Assembly: GCF_030253575.1 (NCBI RefSeq)
Contig: NC_080563.1
Span: 29,675,001-29,739,000, forward strand
DNA: 64,000 nt
DNA from: Rhododendron vialii
Lineage: Eukaryota; Streptophyta; Magnoliopsida; Ericales; Ericaceae
Direction of reading: 5' to 3'
Shown: piece after piece, positions 36,251 through 46,788 of the stretch
Layout of the letters: every line of letters starts with the position of its first letter
How positions within the stretch are numbered: the stretch's first letter is position 1
Notes under the pieces: model-generated
What the model was told of the DNA's origin: nothing
Database searches by the model: none
What the model saw: only the letters and a program-made list of their open reading frames with translations
Translations under genes and position numbers: made by a program

Positions 36251-38676
36251 TCAATCACAAGCTTCCTTACATCTCTTCCTATTATGATTTCCTAACTTCT
36301 TGCACCTGCCACACCTTATTTGCCTCACCTTCTCACCCCTTGATCGGATTCTTGCAACATTGGGTCTACCACGTGGCCTCCTAGTCTTAGGAGGAAGAAT
36401 AAAAGGAAGAATAATAGCAGAATTTTCAGACACTGGTGCAACTCCAAGAGTAGAAATAGGAACAGGATGTATAGGACAATCGTAGCAGAATCGAAAAGCA
36501 TCAGCAGTGTATAATGGATCAATATAATTGGATACATCTATGCCATTCTTCTGAAGAGCTGTGAATGCATGCACACAAGGGAAACCATAGAGCTGCCAAC
36601 GACAACATGTGCATGTCCTGTTTCTTATGTCAACCACAACAGCTGGTAATGAAGACACTTCAAAAACCTCATCACTTGATCCAAACACAGTCCATGTCCG
36701 TCCTTTATTAAAGAACTCTCTCAATTTCGCATCATATTCAGGACACAAAACACTGTTCAATTTTCTTGATAACTGTTTCCTTTCACACATTTGAGTCATG
36801 ATTTGAACCCTGATCGTATCAACACATTTAAGGACTGGCAACTTACGAGCTTCAACAATCCAGTTGTTGAAAGACTCCACAGCATTTGAGGTCATTTCCC
36901 CATATCGTTTACTTGGGAAATATGCATTTGCCCAATTATACACCGGAATGGAAGCAACAAACTCCTTCGCTCTGTCTCCACCGACCTCAAACAATTCGTT
37001 TACACAGTTTTTAAAATCTAATACTGTAGGTGCAAGAGCATAATCATTGAAGAGACTCACTACTCGTTCCCGGAAACCATTAGGTGCTCTTCCTGACATC
37101 CTATCCCTCAAGTTATTCTTCAAATGCTGCAGACAATAAGAATGATATCCGTTTGAGAAAACCTCTGGCACATGCTTCACAAGACCAGTATGGCGATCTG
37201 TTATGAAAGTAAGTTCACGAGCTGACAGAATAGATCTCAACTTCAACAAAAACCAAAGCCAATTATCGTCGGTCTCGGAATCAACAACACCATAAGCAAC
37301 CGGAAACAAGCCTGCCCAAAAAAACAACAGATAACAGTGTCTCAGCTATAACAGTCTCTGTAGCTACCAGAATAAAGCAAGAGATAATGACATCTCAATA
37401 AAAACAGTCTCTACAAACCAAAATAAAGCAAGAGATAACGGTATCTCAGGAAAAATAGTCTCTGTATCTACCATAATAAAGCAATAGATAATGCTATCTC
37501 AGCTAATAATCACAAAACTAGAAAGAGAGATAACCCTATCTCAGTATAAGCATTCTCTGAATTTGAAAAAAAAGAAAAAAACTAACCGTTATCAGCATCC
37601 TTCCCAACGGCTGCGAGCACAGTTCCCTTATATCTCCCTGTCAAAAAAGTACCATCAAGACACAAAAAAGGCCGACAGTAGTTGAATCCTTTGATGCATG
37701 CATCGAATGCCACAAATAACCTTCGAAACCGATTATCTTCACAGCATTCAACGTCCACAACACTACCGGGATTTTTCTCCTTCGCTACCTCCGCATACAA
37801 TCGAAGTTTGTTAAATGACAATGCATAATCACCTTGAGTATCATTGTTCGCCATCTCAACACCTAACCATGCATGGTGATAACCGATTGTAGTACCGTAT
37901 CGTTGTCTGAAGAATCTAACAGCATCTATAGGCTTATACGACGCCTTTGAACGAACTTCATCAAGAACTTCTTCTGCAACAAGCTTTGAAGACATCCGAG
38001 AATTTTTTGAATTACAAATTGTAGCACCACATCTGTGTTCTTTTTCAAGCTCCTTAATGCAAAAAAATTGATTTGATTTGTCTAGAATTGTATGAACAAA
38101 CCATTTACACCCATCTACCTTAAAAGCACACTCAGCTGTCACTCTTGATTGGTCATTCTTCAAATACTTGAACCTAAATCCAACTTCAATTGCATACTTA
38201 CACAAAGATAACCTAAAATCCTTAACACCACCTCTAAATTCTTGACCAACATGACTAATCAAATACGCCCAATCAGCAGAAAGTCTTTTTGTCTTATGAT
38301 GAGGACAAAACTTTTCAAGAGGATCCTCAACAATTTCAGAATGTGAACTACTAGTTACTCCACCATTTCCATTGCTACTACTGCTTTCACCGATTTCAAA
38401 ACGGCTACTAACTCTACAATTACCATCTTCAACTGATACCTCGACACAACGAGCACCATATGCAGCAGCTAAATCCATCATATTACAAAAATCATCATCA
38501 TTCTCAAGGAGTATATTACGATGATCACAAACAGAATACAACAACCTCATTGATACCAAACCATTCCACTTGTTAGAAATACTTCCAATAAGATCCTCAA
38601 ATTGATAACCTTCTGTCACCTTAACAACAAGACTATAGGATCCATATTTGCACAATAGAAGAATAGAAGAATACAT
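36251..38676 (-). CDS. mudrA-like MULE transposase
   Basis: Two exons, 38676-37587 and 37311-36251, joined by a GT-AG intron in phase 1, give 716 residues. I start at ATG 38676; the frame is open a little further, but a likely acceptor (TGTTTGCAG) lies just upstream, suggesting a leader intron. Order: PB1-like N-terminal region, Ser-rich linker, MuDR DNA-binding zinc region (about 170-230), and an RNase H-like DDE core with D341 in CLDGTF, D402 in ITDRHTG, the C423-X2-H426 motif and E509 in SNAVESF. A SWIM finger (CTC...CVH) and a C-terminal zinc knuckle in a basic tail follow. No stop or frameshift was seen, so it may be functional. The intron holds five GAGATA palindrome copies. Confidence 0.9.
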
Positions 38677-39312
38677 TTCAACTTCAAAAACCAGTTCAGT
38701 CTGCAAACAGATAACATTATATCAGAATAAACAAATCAGATACACATATCTCAAAAAAGTAGTCTATCTATGAGAACAAAGCAATAGATAATGTTATCTC
38801 AACAAAAACAGTCTCAGTATCTACCAGAACAAAGAAATAGATATAATGCTATCTCAGCAAATAAACAAAAATAGAAAGAGATAACAGTATCTCAGAAAAT
38901 ACAGTTCACTGTGATACACATATCTCAGCAACAATAATTTCTGTATCTACCAGAATAAATCAATAGATAATGTTATCTCAACAAAAAAACAATCTCAGTA
39001 TCTACCAGAATAGAACAATAGATAACGCTATCTCAGCAAATAAATTCTATAAAACACAAAATAGAAGAACACGACAAAAATCAAAACAAATACTGAGATA
39101 GAGAAGAACATAGCGACAGAGAAACATCAGCACAGAGATCGCGAACAGAAAACACTCCGAAGACAAAAGATCGTGATCCTGTTCGAGAGAGATCGTCACA
39201 AAGCGAAACGAGATCGTGATCGCAATACAGAAACGAAATTGTGAAAGTGATCGTGATCCAGAAAAGAGCTGTGATCGTAGGAAGAGAAAGAGAGAACTGA
39301 GCTGTGATTGCG

Positions 39313-39358
<46 letters not shown>

Positions 39359-39413
39359 CACCAAAAACGAGCTCGATCTCGTGATTATTCTGCTCGAGAT
39401 CCAGAAATGGTGC
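38677..39413 (-). other. leader region of the mudrA gene
   Basis: Seven or so GAGATA palindrome copies lie at 38704-39034, probably in a leader intron. Beyond that are purine/pyrimidine-rich leader sequence and an (AG)n microsatellite at 39314-39355. The MULE is then interrupted by the LTR retrotransposon; its right end resumes at 45106. Confidence 0.55.
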
Positions 39414-39906
39414 TGTGACATCCTACTTTTTTTCCGGTAAAAAAAAAACTTTTGACCCAAATAATTAAATCTTTCATTTCTCTTTTTCAAACTTCTTAAT
39501 AAAATAAAATACTTCTATTTTAAATTTCATAATATCAGGGCTATTTTTCTAATATGTGTTTTTATACTAAATGTCAGTTTATAAGATGTGTATAGTTATT
39601 TATCCGTGTGAGAGAGTTTTAAGGGTTGTGGGAGAGTGGGTCATTATCTGCATATATAAGTGTTGAGAGACCTAGGTTATTTTAGTTTCTCTAGAGAATT
39701 GTGAGAGCTAAATAGTGCGGTGGCGTGGGAAGGTTTTCACCGGAGCTGTGATTTTTAGGTAAGTCTTCTAATTAATTTCTCTTAGATATTATATTATGTA
39801 ACTTACCCTTTAGGCTTTTACGATCATATATTGGAATACGGGTTTTTGTTGTTTGAGAAGTGAATCGGTGGTACGGGTTTTTGTTGTTTGAGAAGTGAAT
39901 TGGTGG

Positions 39907-39945
<39 letters not shown>

Positions 39946-41509
39946 GTGCGTGCATGTGCCAGCCGTGTGTGCATGCCGTGTGTGAAGGTGAGAAGTAATG
40001 GTGGTATTCAATTGCAAAATAAGTTTCTGGTGATTTGCACGTTGGAGTATTGTTGATTGGTGGCACTTGATTTTAGGTTTAGGAATTAATTATTAGTAGT
40101 CGTATAAGTTTAGGCATTGACTAGTTACAGTACAGTAGATCATTCACACACTTTTAAATTTATTTGTTTCTTCTGTTTGCAATACAGACTAGTGGATTGT
40201 TATCAACATTGCAATTGGTTGCATTCTCTCAGACTTAAAGTGAGTAGTTAAGCATGTGATCCCTTCTTTTGGAATCCTCTTGAGCCTATCGATTCTTTAC
40301 AGTTCGTTATTGGTTGTGATTCGATGATAATTATTCCTATTCGTTGCTCTCATAATTATTGGCAATTGTCGTACCCTTTGGCATACAAGGTTCATTGATT
40401 AAAATTAATAGGATTGTTGGATTGCCCATATTTTTCTTGTTGCTCCATAATATTATTGTGACTCTGCAACGGCACGGAGAATAATCCTGGTGCAGGTGCC
40501 TCCGGCTCGCCGTTGTTCTATTTGTGTTTGGGACCATAGACTGTGTTGATATTTATTAAAGTCCAAGGAAAAGACCCGTGAGATATCGTGGTGACTTTGG
40601 CCACTAGGGAAAAGACTTGTGAAATACCCTGTGACTCTAGTGCTCAACGGATAGGGAAAAGACTTGTGAAATACCCTGTGACCCTATTCCGGATCGGCTT
40701 ATGGAAAAGGTCCCAGGCGCCATCCTGTGGTGACTTTAAGTACGATGTTGGATCCAACAGGCAAAGCCCTGAGAAAATATTTGGCATTTGGAAATTAGTA
40801 ATTATGGTTCTCACTTTGGTTCATACTTCTGTTATTGTTGTTCGTCGTTCGGATATTATTGGATTCATTGTTTGATATAATTATTGTGGTGATTCGATTA
40901 TTGTTGTTGCTATTCGTTAATCCGTTATTCATCTTGTGGATACTATTTGTTGAGTTGTTGATCTCTTTGTTCAATATTCGGTTTGTTGATAGTATTCGTT
41001 GAACCATCGATCTCTATTATTAATTTGAAACCATTTCTTTGAAGCCCACAATAATCTTTCGTTGAAAGTATGCCACTTTGTATTACCCTTAGCATGCTTA
41101 ACTACTCACTGAGCTCGTCAGCTGACGGATTTATTCCACATTATTTTTCAGGTTAGTTCATGGAGCATTATAGTGGACTCTGTGGCATTGTTGGGATCTT
41201 CTGTTTGGACCTCTAGGACGTCTGCATTCTTATTTCTTTTCTATTGTCAAAAGCTTCCGCACTTTTATTTATTAGCTTCCGCACTTTTATTTATTAGCAG
41301 TTCATTAGGAAATTTGGGATTGGAAAATATGAGATATCGTGTCATTTGCTATGAAAAATATTGGTTTCGTGTCGCACATTTATTGTAATAAAATATCCAG
41401 TTTTTTTTTATTTGTTTCAAGTTGCTAAAAATATTTTTAATTAGGCTTCGTGTCCCATGATTGCTTCATGGTACACGGCCGGTCATGCGCCCGGATTTGG
41501 GGTGTGACA
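39414..41509 (+). repeat. 5' LTR of the gag-only element
   Basis: 2096 bp, TG...CA ends. Contains a (GA)n run at 39907-39942 and a duplicated block GGGAAAAGACTTGTGAAATA-CCCTGTGAC at about 40608-40683. Identical in length to the 3' LTR. Confidence 0.9.
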
Positions 41510-41513
41510 AAAG

Positions 41514-41530
41514 TGGTATCAGAGCTTAAG
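41514..41530 (+). other. primer-binding site, initiator-Met tRNA type
   Basis: TGGTATCAGAGCTTAAG, four bases after the LTR end, is the usual plant complement of the initiator-methionine tRNA 3' end (TGGTATCAGAGC). Confidence 0.88.
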
Positions 41531-41680
41531 TTTCGATTTTTATACTTGCATTCATCATCGCATCTTGTCTTAGATGAGGTCTAGGTCCCCAGAGTCCCAT
41601 AGGCTTGTGAGTTCATCTTTTGTTTGTATAATTCTGCATTTAGCTTATTGACTGTAATATTATATTTTCAAGGTTAGGAA

Positions 41681-42928
41681 ATGGTTCGTCCACGTCATAA
41701 TACTAGGTCGACAAATGAGGGTACATCAGTTCGTGGCCGAGGTCGGGCAACTCCTATAGTTCGTGGTCAGGGCACTCCTTTAGCACGTGGTCGTGGCCGC
41801 ACCAACCCAATAGGTCGTGGCCGAGTTAATGATGAGGCTGAAGTTTTTGATGATGCAGTTGAAACAGAAAATGATGCTAATCTAGCCGACCCCACTGCGA
41901 ATCCAACTGATCCAATTACCGAAATTATTGCAAATTCTAGTACACCCACAGGTTTTGTTGACCCAGTAGCTGCTGTTCAAGCCTTTCAGACTTTTATGGG
42001 ATTATTTGTTGGGCATCAAGCCCAAGTGGCACCAGCAACTGCATCAAGGTCTCTGACATTGGATAAAGGCAATACTTTTGATAGATTTCTGAAGACTAAT
42101 CCACCGTCTTTTATGGGGACTGATAAGCCATCGGATGCTGAGGCTTGGCTATTGCAAATGGAAAAGATCTTTGATGTGTTGGGTTGTTCTGAGGCCCAAA
42201 AGGTGTCTTTTGCGGCATATAAGCTACAGGGGGGAGCTGAGCATTGGTGGCGGTCAGCAAAGCAACATTACAAAGACAAACAAGATGAATTGGTTTGGAG
42301 CAGTTTCAAAAAGGATTTTGAGGAGAAGTACATTCCACCCGCAGTTAAAGACCAAATGCGGACTGAGTTTTTAGCTTTAAGGCAGGGAAATATGTCAGTG
42401 GCGGAGTATCAGCAGAAGTTCGATGAATTGTCTAGGTATGCAGGAGTTTTGGTGGAAAAGGAAACAGATAAGGTGTGGCATTTTCAAAGGGGGCTTCGGT
42501 TCGATATTCATGGGAGAGTTTCTTTACTTGACGTTAAGACACTACCTAAACTTGTGACTAAAGCATTGACAGCAGAGAATGATTTGAAAGAGGAGAAGAT
42601 GAGTGAGGAGCGCCAGTTTAAGAGATCTAGAGAATGGTGGCAATTAGGACAGAGCAGTGAGGGTAGTAACTCTAACAAGAGGACTTGTACGCCAGCGCAG
42701 TCAAGTGGTGATAGGAGTGAGCAGATTGAGTGGTTATGCAATCGTTGTGGGAAATCTCATTATGGTTATAGTTGTGATGGCTCGCCTAAGTTATGTTACA
42801 ATTGTGGACAACCTGGACATGTAGCTGCTCGTTGTAAGGGAAAGGAAGATGCAGGTAATGATATTGATGCGTCTGAGGGGCAAGGTGCAATTCATTTTAT
42901 CGTATCTAGTAGAAATATCATGGTTTAA
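41681..42928 (+). CDS. Gag protein of the non-autonomous retrotransposon
   Basis: 415 residues from ATG 41681. Order: Arg/Gly-rich N-terminus (repeats of RGRGR), a retrotransposon-gag helical domain (PPSFMGTDKPSDAEAWLLQ ... GGAEHWWRSAK ... EKYIPP ... QGNMSVAEYQQKFDELSRYA), a basic Ser-rich hinge, then a CCHC knuckle CYNCGQPGHVAARC (about residues 372-385). The ORF is intact and ends before any protease motif. It would package element RNA, with enzymes supplied in trans. The type resembles Tekay/Del chromovirus gag. Confidence 0.92.
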   Translation: MVRPRHNTRSTNEGTSVRGRGRATPIVRGQGTPLARGRGRTNPIGRGRVNDEAEVFDDAVETENDANLADPTANPTDPITEIIANSSTPTGFVDPVAAVQAFQTFMGLFVGHQAQVAPATASRSLTLDKGNTFDRFLKTNPPSFMGTDKPSDAEAWLLQMEKIFDVLGCSEAQKVSFAAYKLQGGAEHWWRSAKQHYKDKQDELVWSSFKKDFEEKYIPPAVKDQMRTEFLALRQGNMSVAEYQQKFDELSRYAGVLVEKETDKVWHFQRGLRFDIHGRVSLLDVKTLPKLVTKALTAENDLKEEKMSEERQFKRSREWWQLGQSSEGSNSNKRTCTPAQSSGDRSEQIEWLCNRCGKSHYGYSCDGSPKLCYNCGQPGHVAARCKGKEDAGNDIDASEGQGAIHFIVSSRNIMV

Positions 42929-42996
42929 TTCATTAGTAGGCCGTGTTAAATTGTGGTTTAGCTATTTTTCTGAATTTCGAGGACGAAATTCTTTTT

Positions 42997-43009
42997 AAGA
43001 GGGGAATGA
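42997..43009 (+). other. polypurine tract
   Basis: AAGAGGGGAATGA sits directly before the 3' LTR. The preceding TTTCGAGGACGAAATTC is a word often seen before the 3' LTR in Tekay/Del chromoviruses, supporting the lineage. Confidence 0.85.
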
Positions 43010-43502
43010 TGTGACATCCTACTTTTTTTCCGGTAAAAAAAAAACTTTTGACCCAAATAATTAAATCTTTCATTTCTCTTTTTCAAACTTCTTAATAAAA
43101 TAAAATACTTCTATTTTAAATTTCATAATATCAGGGCTATTTTTCTAATATGTGTTTTTATACTAAATGTCAGTTTATAAGATGTGTATAGTTATTTATC
43201 CGTGTGAGAGAGTTTTAAGGGTTGTGGGAGAGTGGGTCATTATCTGCATATATAAGTGTTGAGAGACCTAGGTTATTTTAGTTTCTCTAGAGAATTGTGA
43301 GAGCTAAATAGTGCGGTGGCGTGGGAAGGTTTTCACCGGAGCTGTGATTTTTAGGTAAGTCTTCTAATTAATTTCTCTTAGATATTATATTATGTAACTT
43401 ACCCTTTAGGCTTTTACGATCATATATTGGAATACGGGTTTTTGTTGTTTGAGAAGTGAATCGGTGGTACGGGTTTTTGTTGTTTGAGAAGTGAATTGGT
43501 GG

Positions 43503-43541
<39 letters not shown>

Positions 43542-45105
43542 GTGCGTGCATGTGCCAGCCGTGTGTGCATGCCGTGTGTGAAGGTGAGAAGTAATGGTGG
43601 TATTCAATTGCAAAATAAGTTTCTGGTGATTTGCACGTTGGAGTATTGTTGATTGGTGGCACTTGATTTTAGGTTTAGGAATTAATTATTAGTAGTCGTA
43701 TAAGTTTAGGCATTGACTAGTTACAGTACAGTAGATCATTCACACACTTTTAAATTTATTTGTTTCTTCTGTTTGCAATACAGACTAGTGGATTGTTATC
43801 AACATTGCAATTGGTTGCATTCTCTCAGACTTAAAGTGAGTAGTTAAGCATGTGATCCCTTCTTTTGGAATCCTCTTGAGCCTATCGATTCTTTACAGTT
43901 CGTTATTGGTTGTGATTCGATGATAATTATTCCTATTCGTTGCTCTCATAATTATTGGCAATTGTCGTACCCTTTGGCATACAAGGTTCATTGATTAAAA
44001 TTAATAGGATTGTTGGATTGCCCATATTTTTCTTGTTGCTCCATAATATTATTGTGACTCTGCAACGGCACGGAGAATAATCCTGGTGCAGGTGCCTCCG
44101 GCTCGCCGTTGTTCTATTTGTGTTTGGGACCATAGACTGTGTTGATATTTATTAAAGTCCAAGGAAAAGACCCGTGAGATATCGTGGTGACTTTGGCCAC
44201 TAGGGAAAAGACTTGTGAAATACCCTGTGACTCTAGTGCTCAACGGATAGGGAAAAGACTTGTGAAATACCCTGTGACCCTATTCCGGATCGGCTTATGG
44301 AAAAGGTCCCAGGCGCCATCCTGTGGTGACTTTAAGTACGATGTTGGATCCAACAGGCAAAGCCCTGAGAAAATATTTGGCATTTGGAAATTAGTAATTA
44401 TGGTTCTCACTTTGGTTCATACTTCTGTTATTGTTGTTCGTCGTTCGGATATTATTGGATTCATTGTTTGATATAATTATTGTGGTGATTCGATTATTGT
44501 TGTTGCTATTCGTTAATCCGTTATTCATCTTGTGGATACTATTTGTTGAGTTGTTGATCTCTTTGTTCAATATTCGGTTTGTTGATAGTATTCGTTGAAC
44601 CATCGATCTCTATTATTAATTTGAAACCATTTCTTTGAAGCCCACAATAATCTTTCGTTGAAAGTATGCCACTTTGTATTACCCTTAGCATGCTTAACTA
44701 CTCACTGAGCTCGTCAGCTGACGGATTTATTCCACATTATTTTTCAGGTTAGTTCATGGAGCATTATAGTGGACTCTGTGGCATTGTTGGGATCTTCTGT
44801 TTGGACCTCTAGGACGTCTGCATTCTTATTTCTTTTCTATTGTCAAAAGCTTCCGCACTTTTATTTATTAGCTTCCGCACTTTTATTTATTAGCAGTTCA
44901 TTAGGAAATTTGGGATTGGAAAATATGAGATATCGTGTCATTTGCTATGAAAAATATTGGTTTCGTGTCGCACATTTATTGTAATAAAATATCCAGTTTT
45001 TTTTTATTTGTTTCAAGTTGCTAAAAATATTTTTAATTAGGCTTCGTGTCCCATGATTGCTTCATGGTACACGGCCGGTCATGCGCCCGGATTTGGGGTG
45101 TGACA
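43010..45105 (+). repeat. 3' LTR of the gag-only element
   Basis: Partner of 39414-41509. It is followed by AAAG, the same four bases that follow the 5' LTR inside the element, then by non-element sequence. Confidence 0.9.
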
Positions 45106-45322
45106 AAAGCCCTATCCAGTAATGGCGCGTTGGGTTGAAAGCAGCAGGGAACAAAATTTAAAAATAACACATTATATATACACACCAGTCAGGGCATTTT
45201 GGTCTAGAAACGGACTGTAGACCTAATAAATGTTACAGTAATGGACCTTCACAACTCTTACACATTGGGCTGGACTAAACACCCAAAAACACCTTTAAAA
45301 CGGACTCTAGCCCAATTTACCG
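45106..45322. other. right terminal segment of the MULE
   Basis: 217 bases between the retrotransposon and the right copy of the MULE target duplication. Non-coding; contains GGTCTAGAAACGGACTG and CAAAACGGACTCTAGCCC-like words. By position it is the outer part of the MULE separated from 39413 by the nested insertion. Confidence 0.55.
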
Positions 45323-45560
45323 TATTTATATAAGGAAAAAAAAAAGCAATAGATTCTTGAAGAGGTACATCCTTGAATGAAATTTCCTTGCGTATTGGTT
45401 TCTTGATACTTATTTATATCAGGAAAAAAAAGCAATAGATTCTTGAAGAGGTACATCCTTGGATAAAATTTCCTTGCGTATTGGTTTCTTGATACTTATT
45501 TATATCAAGAAAAAAAGCAATAGATTCTTGAAGAGGTACATCCTTGAATAAAATTAAAAA
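45323..45560. repeat. 86-bp tandem array that received the MULE
   Basis: About two and a half units of sequence like TTCCTTGCGTATTGGTTTCT...TATATCAGGAAAAAAAAGC...TAGATTCTTGAAGAGGTACA. Units start at 45384 and 45470. The first, partial unit begins at the right copy of the target duplication; its missing half is at 29583-29618. Confidence 0.8.
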
Positions 45561-45792
45561 TGAGGGTTCTGCTAAAAAATTGACAGTTTATTTGGAAGGT
45601 TGCCCCTAAATTATCCTTGAAAGAATGATGTTAAGCCAGTGTAAGATGGATATATATAGATGGAACATGCCCTCTATTTGGTGAATAGCCTAGCCTAAGT
45701 ACTCTCCAATATCTATTCACATGTATGGTGTACTTATGCTCGACATATATGTATATTTTCGATTGGGAATTGTAGCGGTCATGCTATGTGGG

Positions 45793-45854
<62 letters not shown>

Positions 45855-46738
45855 AAGTGAAGCAAACCACTGCGGCGTGTGTGCTATGGCATTTGTGGAA
45901 AAGTCTCAACAAGCTAGGCCCATTTTGATGGATATGATCTAAGACTTGATGAGGCTGTTCCGCAAGTGTTTGGTCAAGGATGCAACAGGTTATATCCGTG
46001 CTAATGATTTAGGGTATCGCCAAATACCTTGCTTACCAATATTGTGCGGGTGGAAGAGTGGTTTAATTCACAAGTTCAATGTTGATGAAGCATTAATTAA
46101 TGAAGGAGAAGGTTAATTGCTTGTGACGTCGGGATTAATTAATGTTGCTAGAGACGTACGGTTATGATCATGTCTTCGTAATGCCAAAAATCAGGCCGTA
46201 CATATATTGAGATGCTCAAGTGCATGCATTGATAGCAAAAGCGCGTATGCAGCTATGGAATGGTATTTGGATGGTTGTGGATGTGGACATGCATGGCAGA
46301 GGTTATAACACAGGGAGATTTGCTAGCTAGAGGTGATCAACATGCCAACTGCCAAGATTGTTGAGAAGCAGGGTCTTCTCTTTGTAAAGACAACCTACTT
46401 ATTTCGATTATCGACACTCTTTTGTGTGTGATGATAGCCTTTTTTTGATGTCATGTCGTTTCGTATTGTTATTTAGGAAACCTATCATTATCTTTGGGAA
46501 AAGAAACGACACAGTAGTATCTTTTTATATCAACACTCCTCTTTCAAGGATTTAAATCAAACGAGTTCAACATGTTATCATAATTTGCTTTCTTGTTTTA
46601 TTCTTTCGAAAAAGTAAGAATAACATGATCAAGAATAGCATTCTCGATCCCACAAAGTTTTGTCATCAAAACTAAGTTCAAAAATCTAAAAACGAAGTAC
46701 AGTAAAAGTCAAATGATTCACGGAGAATGATTTAGCTC
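45561..46738. other. intergenic; (TA)n microsatellite, otherwise nothing recognised
   Basis: A (TA)n run lies at 45794-45852. 45853-46738 holds no supported gene, splice pattern or repeat. Confidence 0.5.
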
Positions 46739-46788
46739 AAGATCTGCCCATCAGATGTTTATGCTAGGATGCCCTTTCTCAATGTACC

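Larger units (their letters stand above)
30078..39034. other. dispersed palindrome GAGATA-N4-TATCTC, MULE non-coding sequence
   Basis: Exact copies start at 30192, 30500, 30552, 31165, 32197, 33775, 34169, 34222, 34275, 35575, 35626, 35986, 36037, 37432, 37527 and 38878. Copies with one change include 30140, 30374, 30730, 32248, 33416, 33826, 35670, 37381, 37485, 38785, 38964 and 39019. The four central bases vary (ACAT, CTAT, ATGC, AGAA, TGGT, ACCC and others) while arms and spacing stay fixed. All lie in introns, leaders or the intergenic spacer, none in exons. Each arm contains a GATA core, so the site is an inverted GATA pair. By chance about 0.0005 exact copies are expected in 9 kb. Confidence 0.85.
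39414..45105 (+). mobile_element. gag-only LTR retrotransposon (TR-GAG type), very young
   Basis: LTRs 39414-41509 and 43010-45105 are each 2096 bp, start TGTGACATCC and end GGTGTGACA. They show a constant 3596-base offset and no difference where I compared them, including two length-variable runs (33-base GA run, nine-T run). Inside are a primer-binding site, one gag ORF and a polypurine tract; no protease, reverse transcriptase or integrase. The element must depend on a helper, probably a Tekay/Del-like chromovirus. No 5-bp target duplication is seen: GGTGC is on the left, AAAGC on the right. Confidence 0.88.
29619..45322. mobile_element. large MULE carrying mudrA and a C48-protease gene (Kaonashi/VANDAL-like)
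   Basis: The 9-bp direct repeat TATTTATAT flanks the element (29610-29618, 45323-45331). The flanks are two halves of one 86-bp array unit whose intact neighbours show the empty site, so the limits are well fixed. Without the nested retrotransposon (39414-45105) it is about 10 kb. The ends lack a convincing terminal inverted repeat, as in non-TIR MULEs of Arabidopsis. Two opposed genes are present: plus-strand protease gene 30805-35132 and minus-strand transposase 36251-38676. MULEs that carry Ulp1-like genes are known (Kaonashi elements). A GAGATA-N4-TATCTC palindrome is scattered through the non-coding parts only. Confidence 0.8.

Noticed and set aside
39772..40066. Ser/Leu repeat peptides in the LTRs
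   Set aside because: Translations of the (GA)n microsatellite; present in both LTRs as part of the repeat.
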